From Clarkia xantiana subsp. parviflora (Eukaryota > Streptophyta > Magnoliopsida > Myrtales > Onagraceae): 64,000 nt of DNA. A model generated the notes under the pieces. It saw only the letters and a program-made list of their open reading frames with translations. It made no database searches and was not told the DNA's origin. Each line of letters starts with the position of its first letter. Position 1 is the stretch's first letter. The stretch lies in contig JAPTYO010000002.1 of the NCBI GenBank assembly GCA_036873135.1, positions 44,817,452-44,881,451 of the forward strand, written 5' to 3'. A program made the translations under genes and the position numbers. Shown piece by piece: positions 23,444 through 34,020 of the stretch.

Positions 23444-24076
23444 TTTAGTATTAGAACCGACGATCTAGATGGACGAACTATATCGATCCATATGAATTGG
23501 AAGCTCGACGCCATAAACACTCCCTTCACCACCTTAATTAATGGCTTCCATAGAAGGAAGACTTGCAACCTTGCAGTATTATTCGCCGTACCCGCCGCAG
23601 TATTATCCGCAGTACCCGTCGCCATATCAGCCGCCCCTTCCACAATTTGCTCAGCTGTCACCTCCTGGAATTAATGGAAGCAATTCAGATGAAATCACTT
23701 TGGCGATACATAATCCTTTCTATAGCAAGTAAACATTTGAGGAATCTGGTATGCTTCTTTTACCACCTCCTCCTGGGTTGACACCAAAACTAGCAACCCT
23801 TCAATAAGAAGGCACATCCGATGTCGCAAGTTGATTGCTCCACCGATTCCTACACCTCCGGCGAATCTGATCCCGACCCCTCGCCTCTTGCTTCGCTATC
23901 ACCTTCCTCGCCAGCATAGCCCCTCTCCAAACGACTGCAGCTCAGCCGAGTGCTGCCTCATCCGACTCTGCTGCCACAGATCCCACCGTCGCCCTGGCCG
24001 CCGAATCCCGTTGGAGAATCCCATCCAAGATCAGCTACTCCACCACCAGCTAACCCCAGCCTAGAAAATCTTCTTG
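23444..24076 (+). pseudogene. Possible 5' gag fragment of a plus-strand copia element
   Basis: After the degraded primer site comes a leader and an ATG at 23541, opening MASIEGRLATLQYYSPYPP with a Tyr/Pro/Gln-rich stretch, stopped at 23732. Downstream is Pro-rich sequence in changing frames. Position suggests a gag start, but I do not recognise the protein. It ends where the opposite-strand copia LTR begins. Confidence 0.35.
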
Positions 24077-24081
24077 TCGTA

Positions 24082-24252
24082 TGTAAAACAATAAGAGAGA
24101 ATAGTGATTACCAGGGATTAAGGCCTTAGTCTCCTTAATCAGCCATATGCAAAAGGGTGACCATAATATAATATAATTATATTTTACTAAGGAAAGATTA
24201 ACATATGGCAATAGCATATATAGAATTAGCTATACTGCTATATTCCTTAACA
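24082..24252 (-). repeat. 3' LTR of the minus-strand copia element (171 bp)
   Basis: In element orientation it starts TGTTAAGGAATATAGC right after a purine tract (cttgagggggag, from 24253-24264) and ends GTTTTACA. The polypurine tract and TG...CA ends support it. The other LTR is missing: the 5' end of this element was lost before 40000. Confidence 0.65.
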
Positions 24253-24264
24253 CTCCCCCTCAAG

Positions 24265-25308
24265 TTAGTCATGCCCAACTTGTTATAGAGCGGACCAACA
24301 CGAGGACCGTCCAATGCCTTTGTAAACAGGTCAATCAACTGTTCTCCAGTCCTCACATATCCTGCGGAAATCAGGTTCTCCTCAATCTTCTCACGAAAAA
24401 AATGACAATCATCCTCAATGTGTTTGGGTCTCTCATGATAAACTGGATTCGGTGCAATATGAAGAGCAACTTGATTATCATACCAGAGCTTAACCGTTCA
24501 TATAGGGCTTCAAGCCAATCTCATCCATTAGATGATATATCCATAGAGTTTCACATGAAGAATCTGCCATAGCCTTGTACTCGGACTCGACATTAGGCCA
24601 AGACACTACATTCTGCTTTTTACTTCTCTAGGAAACTAGATTTCCTCCAATAAAGACGCAATATCCTGTAACATTAACCTTGGACCCTACCTAGTCGGCA
24701 TTTGCAAAACAATCAGTTCGAGTGTGTTCATTATTATATGTCCAACCATAGAGCTCCCTTCAAGTAATACATAATTTGTTCTAAAACTGCGCAGTGATTG
24801 ACTGTTGGAGCAGACATGAACCGACTCACAATACCCACTGCATATGCAATATCTGGACGAGGGACTGTGAGCTAGTTCAGTTTCCCTACCAGTTTTCTAT
24901 ACCTTTCGTGATCATCAAATAAGCTGCTATCATCTTTCTTGAGATGAGTCTTTGGAGCTATAGGAGTACTAGATGACTTGTCTCCTGTTTTTTCACTTAC
25001 TTTAAGTAAATCAATCATATACTTTCTCAGTGACAAAATATTCATTTCTTACTTATTGTAACTTGCTATCTTAAGAAGTATTTCCATGGGACCAAATCCT
25101 TTGTGTTGAATTTTGTGTGAATAAATGACTCAAGATCAGGGATCCCAGTGTGGTCGTCTCCTGATCAACTAGACGACAAGATGGATGATACCTGATACTA
25201 ACTGTTTGAAAAATACGGAATGATAACACTTACTTCTCCGCAATCCAAATTCTAGGGTCACCTCACTTAATTTTCCAAACCAGGCAGTATTTCAACCCAT
25301 ACTAAATT
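24265..25308 (-). pseudogene. Copia RT/RNase H end (degenerate)
   Basis: Minus-strand translation in shifting frames gives typical copia RNase H blocks: NADQVGSKVNVTGYCVFIGGN, SKKQNVVSWPNVESEYKAMA, and near the end DLFTKAL-like residues before the PPT. Many stops and shifts. It is the continuation of the RT region at 26122-26544, separated from it by a MITE. Confidence 0.7.
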
Positions 25309-26112
25309 GGGTTAATAGGTGTTTTGGTACAACATGTTTGACGATTTTTGGCTTTTGGTGCAACATCTTTTTATTTGTATACTTTTAGTGCAATATGTTT
25401 GCAATTTGTACCACTTTTATTGCATCCGTTAGTTGACCGTTAATAGTCACGTGACTTGCACATGCCTAACCCAAAATTTCTATTTTTTTCAGTTTAGTCC
25501 TCAAATTTATTGTCCTAACTTTTTTATTTTTACAATTTAGCCCCTAAACATCTTCAATCGCACCCTAGGACTAAATTGACCTAGCCATGGTCCGACTCAT
25601 GGCTAGGTCAAACCATGGCTAAGGTCATCAAGACCCGAGGACCCTAGCCATGTAGCCATGGGTCGAAACATGTCTAGGTCAATTTAGCCTTATGGTTAAA
25701 TTGACCCAATTGGACTCTAAGTCTAAATTGACCTAGCCATGGTCCGACCCATGGCTAGGTCTAACCATGGTTAAGGTCGCCCAAGTCCGTGACCCTAGCC
25801 ATGGTTCGACCTAGCCATGGGTCGGACCATGGCTAGGTCAATTTAGCCTTAGGGTGCGGTTGAAAATGTTTAAGTGCTAAATTGTATAAATAAAAACTTA
25901 GGACAATAAATTTGAGGACTAAACTGAAAAAAATATAAATTTGGGGCTAGGCATGTGCAAGTCACGTGACTATTTAACGGTCAAACTAAATGTCAATTAA
26001 CGGATGCACCAAAAGTGGTACAAAGTGCAAACATATTGCACAAAGAGTATACAAAAAAAAGATGTTGCACCAAAAATCGTCAAACATGTTGTACCAAAAC
26101 ACCTATTAACCC
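25309..26112. mobile_element. MITE 1 (MULE-type, 804 bp)
   Basis: Terminal inverted repeats GGGTTAATAGGTGTTTTGGT...ACCAAAACACCTATTAACCC, flanked by 9-bp duplications tactaaatt (25300-25308 and 26113-26121). Long subterminal arms also pair. The core is a series of inverted gacctagccatgg motifs, and each arm holds a gtcacgtgac palindrome. It has no coding capacity. The 9-bp duplication points to the Mutator superfamily. Inserted in the copia pol. Confidence 0.85.
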
Positions 26113-26121
26113 TACTAAATT

Positions 26122-26544
26122 TTCCAAACTAGGCACAGTTTCAACCCATACAAAGATTTCTTCAGGCGGCATATTTTCTCATCCTCCCTTGAGAAACAAA
26201 CCCGCGTGGTTGCTCCATATCATCTCTTCCTACAACTCACCATGAAGAATGCATTCTTGATATCTAACTGATGTAACGGCCAATGCCTAGATGCAACAAG
26301 AGAAATAAATAGAGGAACATTAGTAAGCTTTGCCACAATAAAATATTGTATGAGTAGTCCACACCGTACGTTTGTGCATAGCCCTTAGCAACCAGACGGG
26401 CTTTAGGGCGAGCCACTGAGCCATTTGTATAAATAACTGCAAAGACCCACTTACACCCGATAACCCTTTTTCCTTCAGGTCCTACTTACACCCGACAACC
26501 CACTTCCACCTAGTGCTAAGTGTGATTTGCATCCAAAGTTGTCA
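26122..26544 (-). pseudogene. Copia reverse transcriptase fragment
   Basis: Minus strand reads GCKWVFAVIYTNGSVARPKA, RLVAKGYAQTYGVDYS, then LFISLVAS.HWPLHQLDIKNAF and CRLKKSLYGLK in neighbouring frames. These are diagnostic copia RT blocks. Interrupted on one side by MITE 1 and on the other by the larger MITE that carries element C. Confidence 0.8.
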
Positions 26545-26553
26545 TTTCCTCAA

Positions 26554-26837
26554 GGGTTAAGAACACAATAGGGGCCTGAATGTTTGCCCATGTTGCCAAA
26601 AGGGGTCTGAATTGAAAAAACATATTATTAAGGGCCTGAATTTTGAGTTTTGTGTATAAGTGAGGTCTCCGTCTATTTTTTCTGTTAAAAGTAACGGAAA
26701 GTGATCACATGCTTGACATGTGACTGAAAATAATTTTAAAACCCGAAAATGCCCTTTGACCAAAGTGTGTCCCTCACATGTTTGACCTAAAAAGACGAAA
26801 ATACCCTTTAAGCCACCACAGCTCCGGCGACCACCAC
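26554..26837. mobile_element. MITE 3 (MULE-type), left part
   Basis: Begins GGGTTAAGAACACAATAGGGGCC after the 9-bp target copy tttcctcaa (26545-26553). Its inverted partner ends at 38965 and is followed by the second tttcctcaa (38966-38974). Without element C, which is inserted at 26838, the whole MITE would be about 820 bp, the same size as MITE 1 and MITE 2. Confidence 0.85.
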
Positions 26838-27582
26838 TGTTGCGTCCTGGATGAACTGGGTCGTGGGGACGCGTCTGTTCGTATGGTTGAGCGGGTTTTC
26901 GGGCTGTAACCTTTGGTCTGAAAGAGGTTTGTGCCACTGACGAGTGTTCGGTTGAGTCTCGGAAAGTCTGTGTCCCAAAAAGGCGGTTGTGTCTCAGGAG
27001 GCGTCTGAGTCTCAAAAGGCGGTGGACTGTGCACAAGTTCGGATGTCTGGGGCGTCGATTCCTGCACAAAGGACCGGTGCTAGCACGGAGAGGGGGGGGG
27101 GGGGGGGGGGTTTGTGCTAGCGGAGCCCTCTCTGATGCTTAAGTCACTATAGGGCTAAAAGAGTAATTCTAGAGAGAGAAAATATTTCTAGAGAGAAGTC
27201 AGAGCTCAAAATATCAAAGTTGGGCAAATGAGAGGATGTGTGAAAATTGGTGGCCAAGGCCTCCTATTTATAGACTTCCTTTGGACCGGACCCGGTTTTA
27301 AAGCGGTTTGATGACGGTTCAAAAGCAAGCGGTAACCGTCATACATATTGGCAATGCGCGAACTTGACTTCTCTACACGTAACTGTAATCGCGGAAACGG
27401 TAATCGCACGATACCCGCAATGCAATCCGGAGGTCCGGATTGCAATGCAACCCGGACGCGCGTAACACGCTTCTAGACCGTTTTGACCCTTTGGGAGACG
27501 TTTTTCAAGTCGAGATGTAATTTTGTCGTGTTTACGAGGCCCGAAATATAAATACGAACCCGAATTGGACAAATTTCCATCA
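26838..27582 (-). repeat. 3' LTR of element C (745 bp)
   Basis: TGTTGCGTCC at 26838 to aatttccatca ending at 27582, preceded in element orientation by a polypurine tract. A TATA-like box (tatttatag) lies at 27264-27272. It matches the 5' LTR at 37800-38429 closely except that it keeps about 88 extra bases at the inner end. It also has a run of 18 or more G near 27093-27111 where the other copy has a short G run then T. Confidence 0.85.
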
Positions 27583-27595
27583 CTTGCCCCCGAGT
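27583..27595 (-). promoter_or_regulatory. Polypurine tract, element C
   Basis: Minus strand reads ACTCGGGGGCAAG immediately before the LTR start TGATGG. Confidence 0.75.
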
Positions 27596-28419
27596 CAAGT
27601 AACGGTTTAGAACCTTTCTTGACTCTATTTTTAAGTTAGGATACGTGTCCAATTTGAGTTTGACGCTAACCTTTCGGTTTTGGTCGTTGGTTGGATGTAG
27701 ACATCTTGATTTCGTTCATCCTTTGATTTTCCGACCGATTGACTTTGTTTCCTGTCATCACGGTTAGTGCAATAGGGAATGCACATATATAACGTACAAA
27801 CATGATTATCGTCAGGGACACGTCATGCGGACATGCTTCTATCAACGTACATGCACAAGTAACGGTCATGGCAAGAACGTAATTACGTGACGTAAGAAAT
27901 ATAATCCGTATACTTCTCAAACGACTTAGCGATTATTAAATCATGAATCATGCGATATGTAAACATGCATGTAAATGACGGATTCGATACGTGTAACACC
28001 AAAACAATCATGTATGTAGAGATAAATACTTAGAAGAGGGCGGAGTATACCGTAAGTACTTGTAGGTGCATTACTCCTTTGATCCTTATCATCAAGGAGT
28101 CTCTTGGAAGTAGTCGTTTATTGCTTTGATGCCTTAGAGAAATATTTTCTTAAGTGTTGTTGTATTTGCTCTTCGCGGTTCGTCGTATTAGTCGCATCGC
28201 TTGCATGATAGCTTCTTGAGATGTTGGTCCTTTTTACTGCACGTACCAACTTCGCTATGCGCGTTGACTTTGGCTATGCGCGTTGACTTTTGCTACGTGC
28301 GTTGACTTTGGCTATGCGCGTTGACTTTTGCTATGCGCGTTGGCGCATAGATGTCGTCGTATGAGCTTTGTCGATGAGCGTCGTAGGTGTGATTAGGAGG
28401 CATAGCTACTCGCTGTATG
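27596..28419. other. Spacer between PPT and palindromic array, element C
   Basis: No gene. Includes four or five copies of ttgctatgcgcgttgactttggctatgcgcg-type units at 28250-28345, a short array of about 21 bp per unit, and the segment gatgtcgtcgtatgagcttt also found in element B at 7060. Confidence 0.55.
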
Positions 28420-28915
28420 CAATCCATCTTTGTCGACATGTATGTACGTACATGGAAACACTTAGAAAATATTTTCTCTTTGTCGATATACATCCTTGTC
28501 GACATGTATGTACGTACATGGAAACACTTAGAAAATATTTTCTCCTTGTCGACATGCATCCTTGTCGACATGTATGTACGTACATGGAAATATTTATAAA
28601 ATATTTTTCTCCTTGTCGACATGCATCCTTGTCGACCTGTATGCACGTACATGAAAACACTTAGAAGATATTTTCTCCTTGTCGACCTGTATGCACGTAC
28701 ATGAAAACGCTTAGAAGATATTTTCTCCTTGTCGACATGCATCCTTGTCGACATGTATGTACGTACATGGAAATATTTAGAAAATATTTTCCTCATTGTC
28801 GACATGCATCCTTGTCGACATGTATGCACGTACATGGAAACGCTTAGAAGATATTTTCTCCTTGTCGACATGCATCCTTGTCGACATGTATGTACGTGCA
28901 TTGTGTGTGCGCATT
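28420..28915. repeat. Palindrome-rich tandem array in element C
   Basis: About seven units of 60-68 bp with cttgtcgacatgcatcc, tgtatgtacgtacatgg and cttagaaaatattttctc. Same repeat as element B (7160-7480), with more units and small variants (gacctgtatgcacgtacatg). Each unit carries GTCGAC and TACGTA palindromes. Confidence 0.9.
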
Positions 28916-29370
28916 TGCCCCCGCACTTAGAATCTTTTCACCATCTCTGGCTATGTATGTTGTATCCGTATGCTTGATGCGAACACAGGTTATATGCCAA
29001 CTCCTGATAATATGCTGACACGTGGTTGTATGCCGACAGCTTGCAATATGCTGACTGTCATCCTGAGCCAAGTACTTAGAAAATATTCCACCATTGTAAT
29101 CTTGTATGCTGCGAGTATGAGCTCAGTGTTGTCATGCAAGGTTAATGTGCTGAAGAGGTTGCCCCCCTTGCGTGATGCTTGTTACTTGTTGCATGAAGAC
29201 TATAAGTAGTCTTGTACGTACATGGTTGTCTCACATGGAGCGTCTGTTGCATAAATGCTTGAATAAGTGTTGGTGCGTGTTTGCGCACTGATTGGATTGT
29301 TGATAACATTTTCCAGGATATCAGATCTTGCTGTCCTCTTGTCAGAATTAGTCTTCCCACGGTTGTTACC

Positions 29371-29523
29371 ATGAGTAAATCCACTATCTCCATCTTGATG
29401 GGAGAAAGCTTGTCTTTGCGGATAGCTGATGTGTATAGAAATCCATTTGTTGAGAGGAATGTCCATACAAGTGCCCCCGCTACTCTGGAGTCTTTGGACA
29501 CGGTGGCGGTAAAGGGCTTGTGA
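29371..29523 (+). pseudogene. Remnant of element C aORF, copy 1
   Basis: Opens MSKSTISILMGES, like the aORF start of element B (MSKSSIP at 7791), but jumps straight to sequence equivalent to B's exon 2. The roughly 780-bp first exon with the conserved domain is therefore deleted. Downstream non-frame matches to B's exon 3 follow (ggaccggcctaaggaggagcg near 29745). A donor-like ttgtgagtaag ends the frame. Confidence 0.65.
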
Positions 29524-30173
29524 GTAAGACGTCTCATTGTATTTTCTTTGAACTTGTTAATTTTTCAAGTTATCGCTGGCTGCAGTTTCTGTTTTTAGCA
29601 TAATTCTCGAAAGATCTGACGCAGGGGCGCGTTCCTCGAACGATTCTTAGTTCTTTATGCTGAGCATGACCGTGCTAATTCCCTCCTGTGATAAAGGAAA
29701 TAGAGTTGAGGGTTGTGAAGTGGTGTCTTCTGCCCCCGGTCGAGGGACCGGCCTAAGGAGGAGCGTTCCTAGAGGGTAAGTATTTGTTGAATGCTGATTG
29801 TCGCCCTTATGTTAAAGAGATATGTTGTGCTGAATGTTGAAACAATCATTCTTGTCGTGTCTTCTGTGTGGATGACAACATTGCATTTGATGTTGACATT
29901 ACGAACTATTTGCCATAAGTCCTTAGAGATGATGTTAACTCTTGGTTGCTGTTGGGCTGTCTGCTTCCAGCATGTTGAACCCTTTGTGAATGGGTTGATG
30001 TTGATAATTCTGTGTTCATGGCTATGTATGCTGTATCCGTATGCTTGATGCGAACACAGGTTATATGCCAACTCCTGATAATATGCTGACACGTGGTTGT
30101 ATGCCGACAGCTTGCAATATGCTGACTGTCATCCTGAGCCAAGTACTTAGAAAATATTCCACCATTGTAATCT

Positions 30174-30991
30174 GGGTTAAAGGTCCTTTTGGTACCACAT
30201 GTTTGTAAAAATCACACTGTTCATACCACTAGTATTTTTTCGTACCGAATTGGTACCATATGTTTCCAAACCTTAATGTTTTGGTACCTCCGTTAGGGTT
30301 CCGTAAAAAACGGCCGTTAAATGGCATGTGCCATGCACGTGACCAGCCCAAAACTTTCAATTTTGTTACAATTTAGTCCATCTAATACATCCCTAACTTT
30401 TATTTTGTTCAATTTAGTCCTAAAACTTCAAAATCAAACCATTTCCCCAAATTGACCTAGCCATGGGCTAGGTCCAACCCTGGGTCGGGGTCACCGGACC
30501 CAGGGGACCCTGACCAGGGTCGGACCTAGCCCTAAGCTAGGTCCGGCTAGGTCAATTGGACCTAGCCCCAATTTAACTCAATTGGGGCTATGTCCCAATT
30601 GACCTAGCCGGACCTAGCCTAGGGCTAGGTCCGACCTTGGGTCGGGGTCGCCTGGGTCCGGCGACCATGACCCAGGGTCGGACTTAACCCTAGGCTAAGT
30701 CCGGCTAAGTCAATTTGGGAAAATGGTTTGGTTTTGAAGTTTTAGGACTAAATTGAACAAAATAAAAGTTAGGGATGCATTAGATGGACTAAATTGTAAC
30801 AAAATTGAAAGTTTTGGGCTGGTCACGTGCATGGCACATGCCATTTAACGGCTGTTTTTGACAGAACCCTAACGGAGGTACCAAAACAGTAAGGTTTGGA
30901 AACATATGGTACCAATTCGGTACGAAAAAATACTAGTGGTATGAACAGTGTAATTTTTGCAAACATGTGGTACCAAAAGGACCTTTAACCC
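30174..30991. mobile_element. MITE 2 (MULE-type, 818 bp)
   Basis: Termini GGGTTAAAGGTCCTTTTGGT...ACCAAAAGGACCTTTAACCC with 9-bp duplications ttgtaatct (30165-30173 and 30992-31000). Arms hold cacgtgac/gtcacgtg motifs, and the core has inverted gacctagcc...ggctaggtc and ccctgggtcggggtc repeats. No coding sequence. It lies only in the second copy of the 1071-bp duplication. Confidence 0.9.
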
Positions 30992-31266
30992 TTGTAATCT
31001 TGTATGCTGCGAGTATGAGCTCAGTGTTGTCATGCAAGGTTAATGTGCTGAAGAGGTTGCCCCCCTTGCGTGATGCTTGTTACTTGTTGCACGAAGACTA
31101 ACAAGTCTTGTACGTACATGGTCGTTTCACATGTAGCGTCTGTTGCATAAATGCTTGCATAAGTGTTGGTGCGTGTTTACGCACTGACTGGATTGTTGGT
31201 AGCATCTTCCAGGATATCAGATCTTGCTGTCCTCTTGTCAGAATTAATCTTCCCACGGCTGTTACC

Positions 31267-31407
31267 ATGAGTAAGTCCATTATCTCCATCTTGATGAGAG
31301 AAAGCATGTCTTTGCAGATAGCTGATGTGTCCGGAAATCCATTTGTTGGGAGGAATGTCCATACAAGTGCCCCGCTACTCTGGAGTCTTCGAGCACGGTC
31401 GCGGTAA
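31267..31407 (+). pseudogene. Remnant of element C aORF, copy 2
   Basis: Second copy of the same truncated start (MSKSIISILMRES), with a frameshift relative to copy 1 near the end (missing C in gtgcccc). Lies in the duplicated segment downstream of MITE 2. Confidence 0.6.
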
Positions 31408-31920
31408 AAGGCTTGTGAGTAAGACGTCTCATTGTATCTTCTTTGAACTTGTTAATTTTCCAAGTTATCGCTGGCTGCAGTTTCTGTTTTTAGCATAATC
31501 TTCGAAAGATCCGACGCCGGGGCGCCTTCCTCAAGCGATTCTTAGTTCTTTATGCCGAGCATGACCGTGCTAATTCCTTCTTGTGATAAAGGAAATAGAG
31601 TTGAGGGTTGTGCAGTGGTGTCCTCTGCCCCCCGGTCGAGGGACCGGCCTAAGGAGGAGCGTTACTCCTACTGAGGTTAGTATTTGTTGATTGCTGATTG
31701 TCGCCCTTATGTTGAAGAGCTATGTTGTGCTGAATGTTGAAACAATCATTCTTGTCGTGTCTTTTGTGTGGATAACGACATTGCATTTGATGTTGACATT
31801 ATGAACTCTTTGCCCTAAGTCCTTAGAGATGATGTTAACTCTTGGTTGCTGTCGGGTTGTCTGCTTCCAGCATGTTGAACCCTATGTGAATGGGTTGATG
31901 TTGATAATTCTTTGTTCATG

Positions 31921-32690
31921 CCTTTGCTTGCATGATATTTCGTCACCTGGATCTGTTTTCAATAATAATCATGTGATAACTTGTTAGTAATATTTCATAC
32001 CTTGAGTTATCTATGCTATCCATATGTTTTGGACTTGTAAGATAGGATATATATCCTTAGATGATGATCATGATGTCCGTAGTTGCGACTGTATATCGCT
32101 CATTGTTTAAGTGTTATGATCGCCCCTCTTGGTTAGATTCCAAGGCATGGCGAAATGTGTAGAGTATAAGATGTTGCGACTTGCGCATTGTAGGTTTTTG
32201 TTTGGAGAAGACGGTGGCGACACTAATGTGCAACTTCTGCCTGTTCCACCCAGTTCTGTCAGAGATGATGGCATTTTTTAATCTGTGCCATCTTTTGGAT
32301 ATGTTGAATTCGTTTCTGAGTCTGTTTGCCCCCCGGCTTCTATGTTTGGACACTTGTTGTAGTTGTTCCTTAGTTTTTGCTTATGACTTGTTCGCTTTGA
32401 AATACGTCGTTTGATCCTGCTTTATACATAGTAGTTTGCATGATAACTTGTTAGTAATATTTCATACCCTTATCACTTACTGTGTTTATTGAATGTGGAT
32501 GACTAGTAACGTAGACATAGTCCCCGCAGTCGTGACCGATAGCCACTTCTTGATTGATAAGTTGAGATGCTCTCCTGATTGCTTGCATGATGCATTATGC
32601 ATATTGCCATTCTTTCCTGAATAGCTTGCCGCTATATGTGTTGCAACCTGCCAAGTATTTTGCGTATAACAATATTTCTCAACAAGTAGT
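31921..32690. other. Spacer, element C
   Basis: No gene. Several blocks match the 3' region of element B (gtgataacttgttagtaatatttcatacc at 10160-10205 and here), confirming that it is the convergent-junction spacer. It contains two copies of that block itself (31965 and 32430). Confidence 0.55.
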
Positions 32691-33042
32691 GTATTTGAAA
32701 GGTGTTATCTTGGCTAAGCAAGATACTAGTTTATACCGTCTCTTAGTTCCACTCTAAGGCGACGTTGTACAAGACTCGACTTGTAAATTTTATGAGTTTT
32801 AAACAGGGTGCGCACCTGCCAGCGTGTATCAACCCGCGTTGGGGAAGCATACGTAGAAACATTTTAGTATTTGAAAGGTGTTATCTTGGCTAAGCAAGAT
32901 ACTAGTTTATACCGTCTCTTAGTTCCACTCTAAGGCGACGTTGTACAAGACTCGACTTGTAAATTTTATGAGTTTTAAACAGGGTGCGCACCTGCCAGCG
33001 TGTATCAACCCGCGTTGGGGAAGCATATGTAGAAACATTTTA
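32691..33042. repeat. Two tandem 176-bp units, element C
   Basis: gtatttgaaaggtgttatc starts at 32691 and again at 32867; the two units are almost identical (acgtag against atgtag near the end). A third start at 33043 diverges at once. Confidence 0.9.
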
Positions 33043-33057
33043 GTTTTTGAAGAAGTA

Positions 33058-33235
33058 TTTTGTGAACCCAAAAAAGCTTGTTGATAAAATATTTGAAAAA
33101 ATATTTTGGCATTGAATGTGATACACCCAAAAAACCGTGTTGATGAAATTTTTGGAAAGGTGTTTGATATATAAAATATTTGATAAAATATTTGACAAAA
33201 TATTTGGTAAAATATTTGAAAAAATATTTGTGATA
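33058..33235. repeat. Short AT-rich repeats (aaaatattt)
   Basis: At least seven copies of taaaatatttga-type 11-12 bp units, partly in tandem at 33170-33232. AT-rich and probably slippage-derived. Confidence 0.7.
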
Positions 33236-33681
33236 CATGATTCATGCGTCCAGGGACCATGTAACACTTTTTTGAAAATATGAATTGTGATGCATGCTTT
33301 CTGCGTCCATGAACCATGCAACACGGTTTGAAAATCTGTAGTACGGAATTGTCATCTATCCAGAGGACTTTTGTCGTATAAAGCGAACCCTAAACAGGAA
33401 TTCGTAATATGAGATTGTCGTCTATCAAGAGGACATTCGCCATAAAGAGTGAACCCTTTAAACAGGAATTCACACTTGTTATAGTTTGGGTTGTTGTCTA
33501 ACCAGAGAACTTCCGCCACTTATGGGGTGATCAGTCCCGTATGCCCATCCTGTTCTGAATCCAGGGAATGGCTATGAACATGAGGATTTGGCTCTAACCA
33601 GAGATGTCACAGCATGTCATTTTTTAGGAGTAAACATGGGGTTTGTCTTTAAAATAGAGGATACCTCAACATGCTATTTTT

Positions 33682-34020
33682 GATAGTAGGCCTAGGTGTT
33701 AATCCAAGATATTGCTTGCAGTTGACGCCTTTTGAATAGTCGTCATTTTGATAGTAGGTCTTGGTGTTAATCCAAGATATTGCTTGTAGTTGACGCCTTT
33801 GGAATAGTCGTCATTTTGATAGTAGGTCTTGGTGTTAATCCAAGATATTGCTTGTAGTTGACGCCTTTGGAATAGTCGTCATTTTGATAGTAGATCTTGG
33901 TATTATTCCAAGGTGTTGCTTGTAGATGACGTCTCTGAATAGTCGTCGTTTTGATAGTAGATCTTGGTGTTATTCCAAGGTGTTGCTTGTAGATGACGTC
34001 TCTGAATAGTCGTCGTTTTG
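33682..34020. repeat. 67/68-bp tandem array, element C
   Basis: Five units starting gatagtag at 33682, 33750, 33818, 33886 and 33953, with the next start at 34020. Units contain ttggtgttaatccaagatattgc and gacgcctttggaatagtcgtc. The last two units share substitutions, showing stepwise spread. Confidence 0.92.

Larger units (their letters stand above)
28949..31920. repeat. 1071-bp tandem duplication (copy 1 28949-30019, copy 2 30020-31920 with MITE 2)
   Basis: ggctatgtatg(t/c)tgtatccgtatgc starts both copies, and gttgataattc.ttgttcatg ends both. Copy 2 is longer only because of an 818-bp MITE plus 9-bp duplication. The copies differ by scattered substitutions, so the event is not very recent. 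Both hold the beginning of the element's antisense ORF. Confidence 0.88.

Noticed and set aside
26557..27069. Minus-strand frames across MITE 3 and the element C LTR
   Set aside because: They cross the insertion border at 26838 and so cannot be an ancestral gene.
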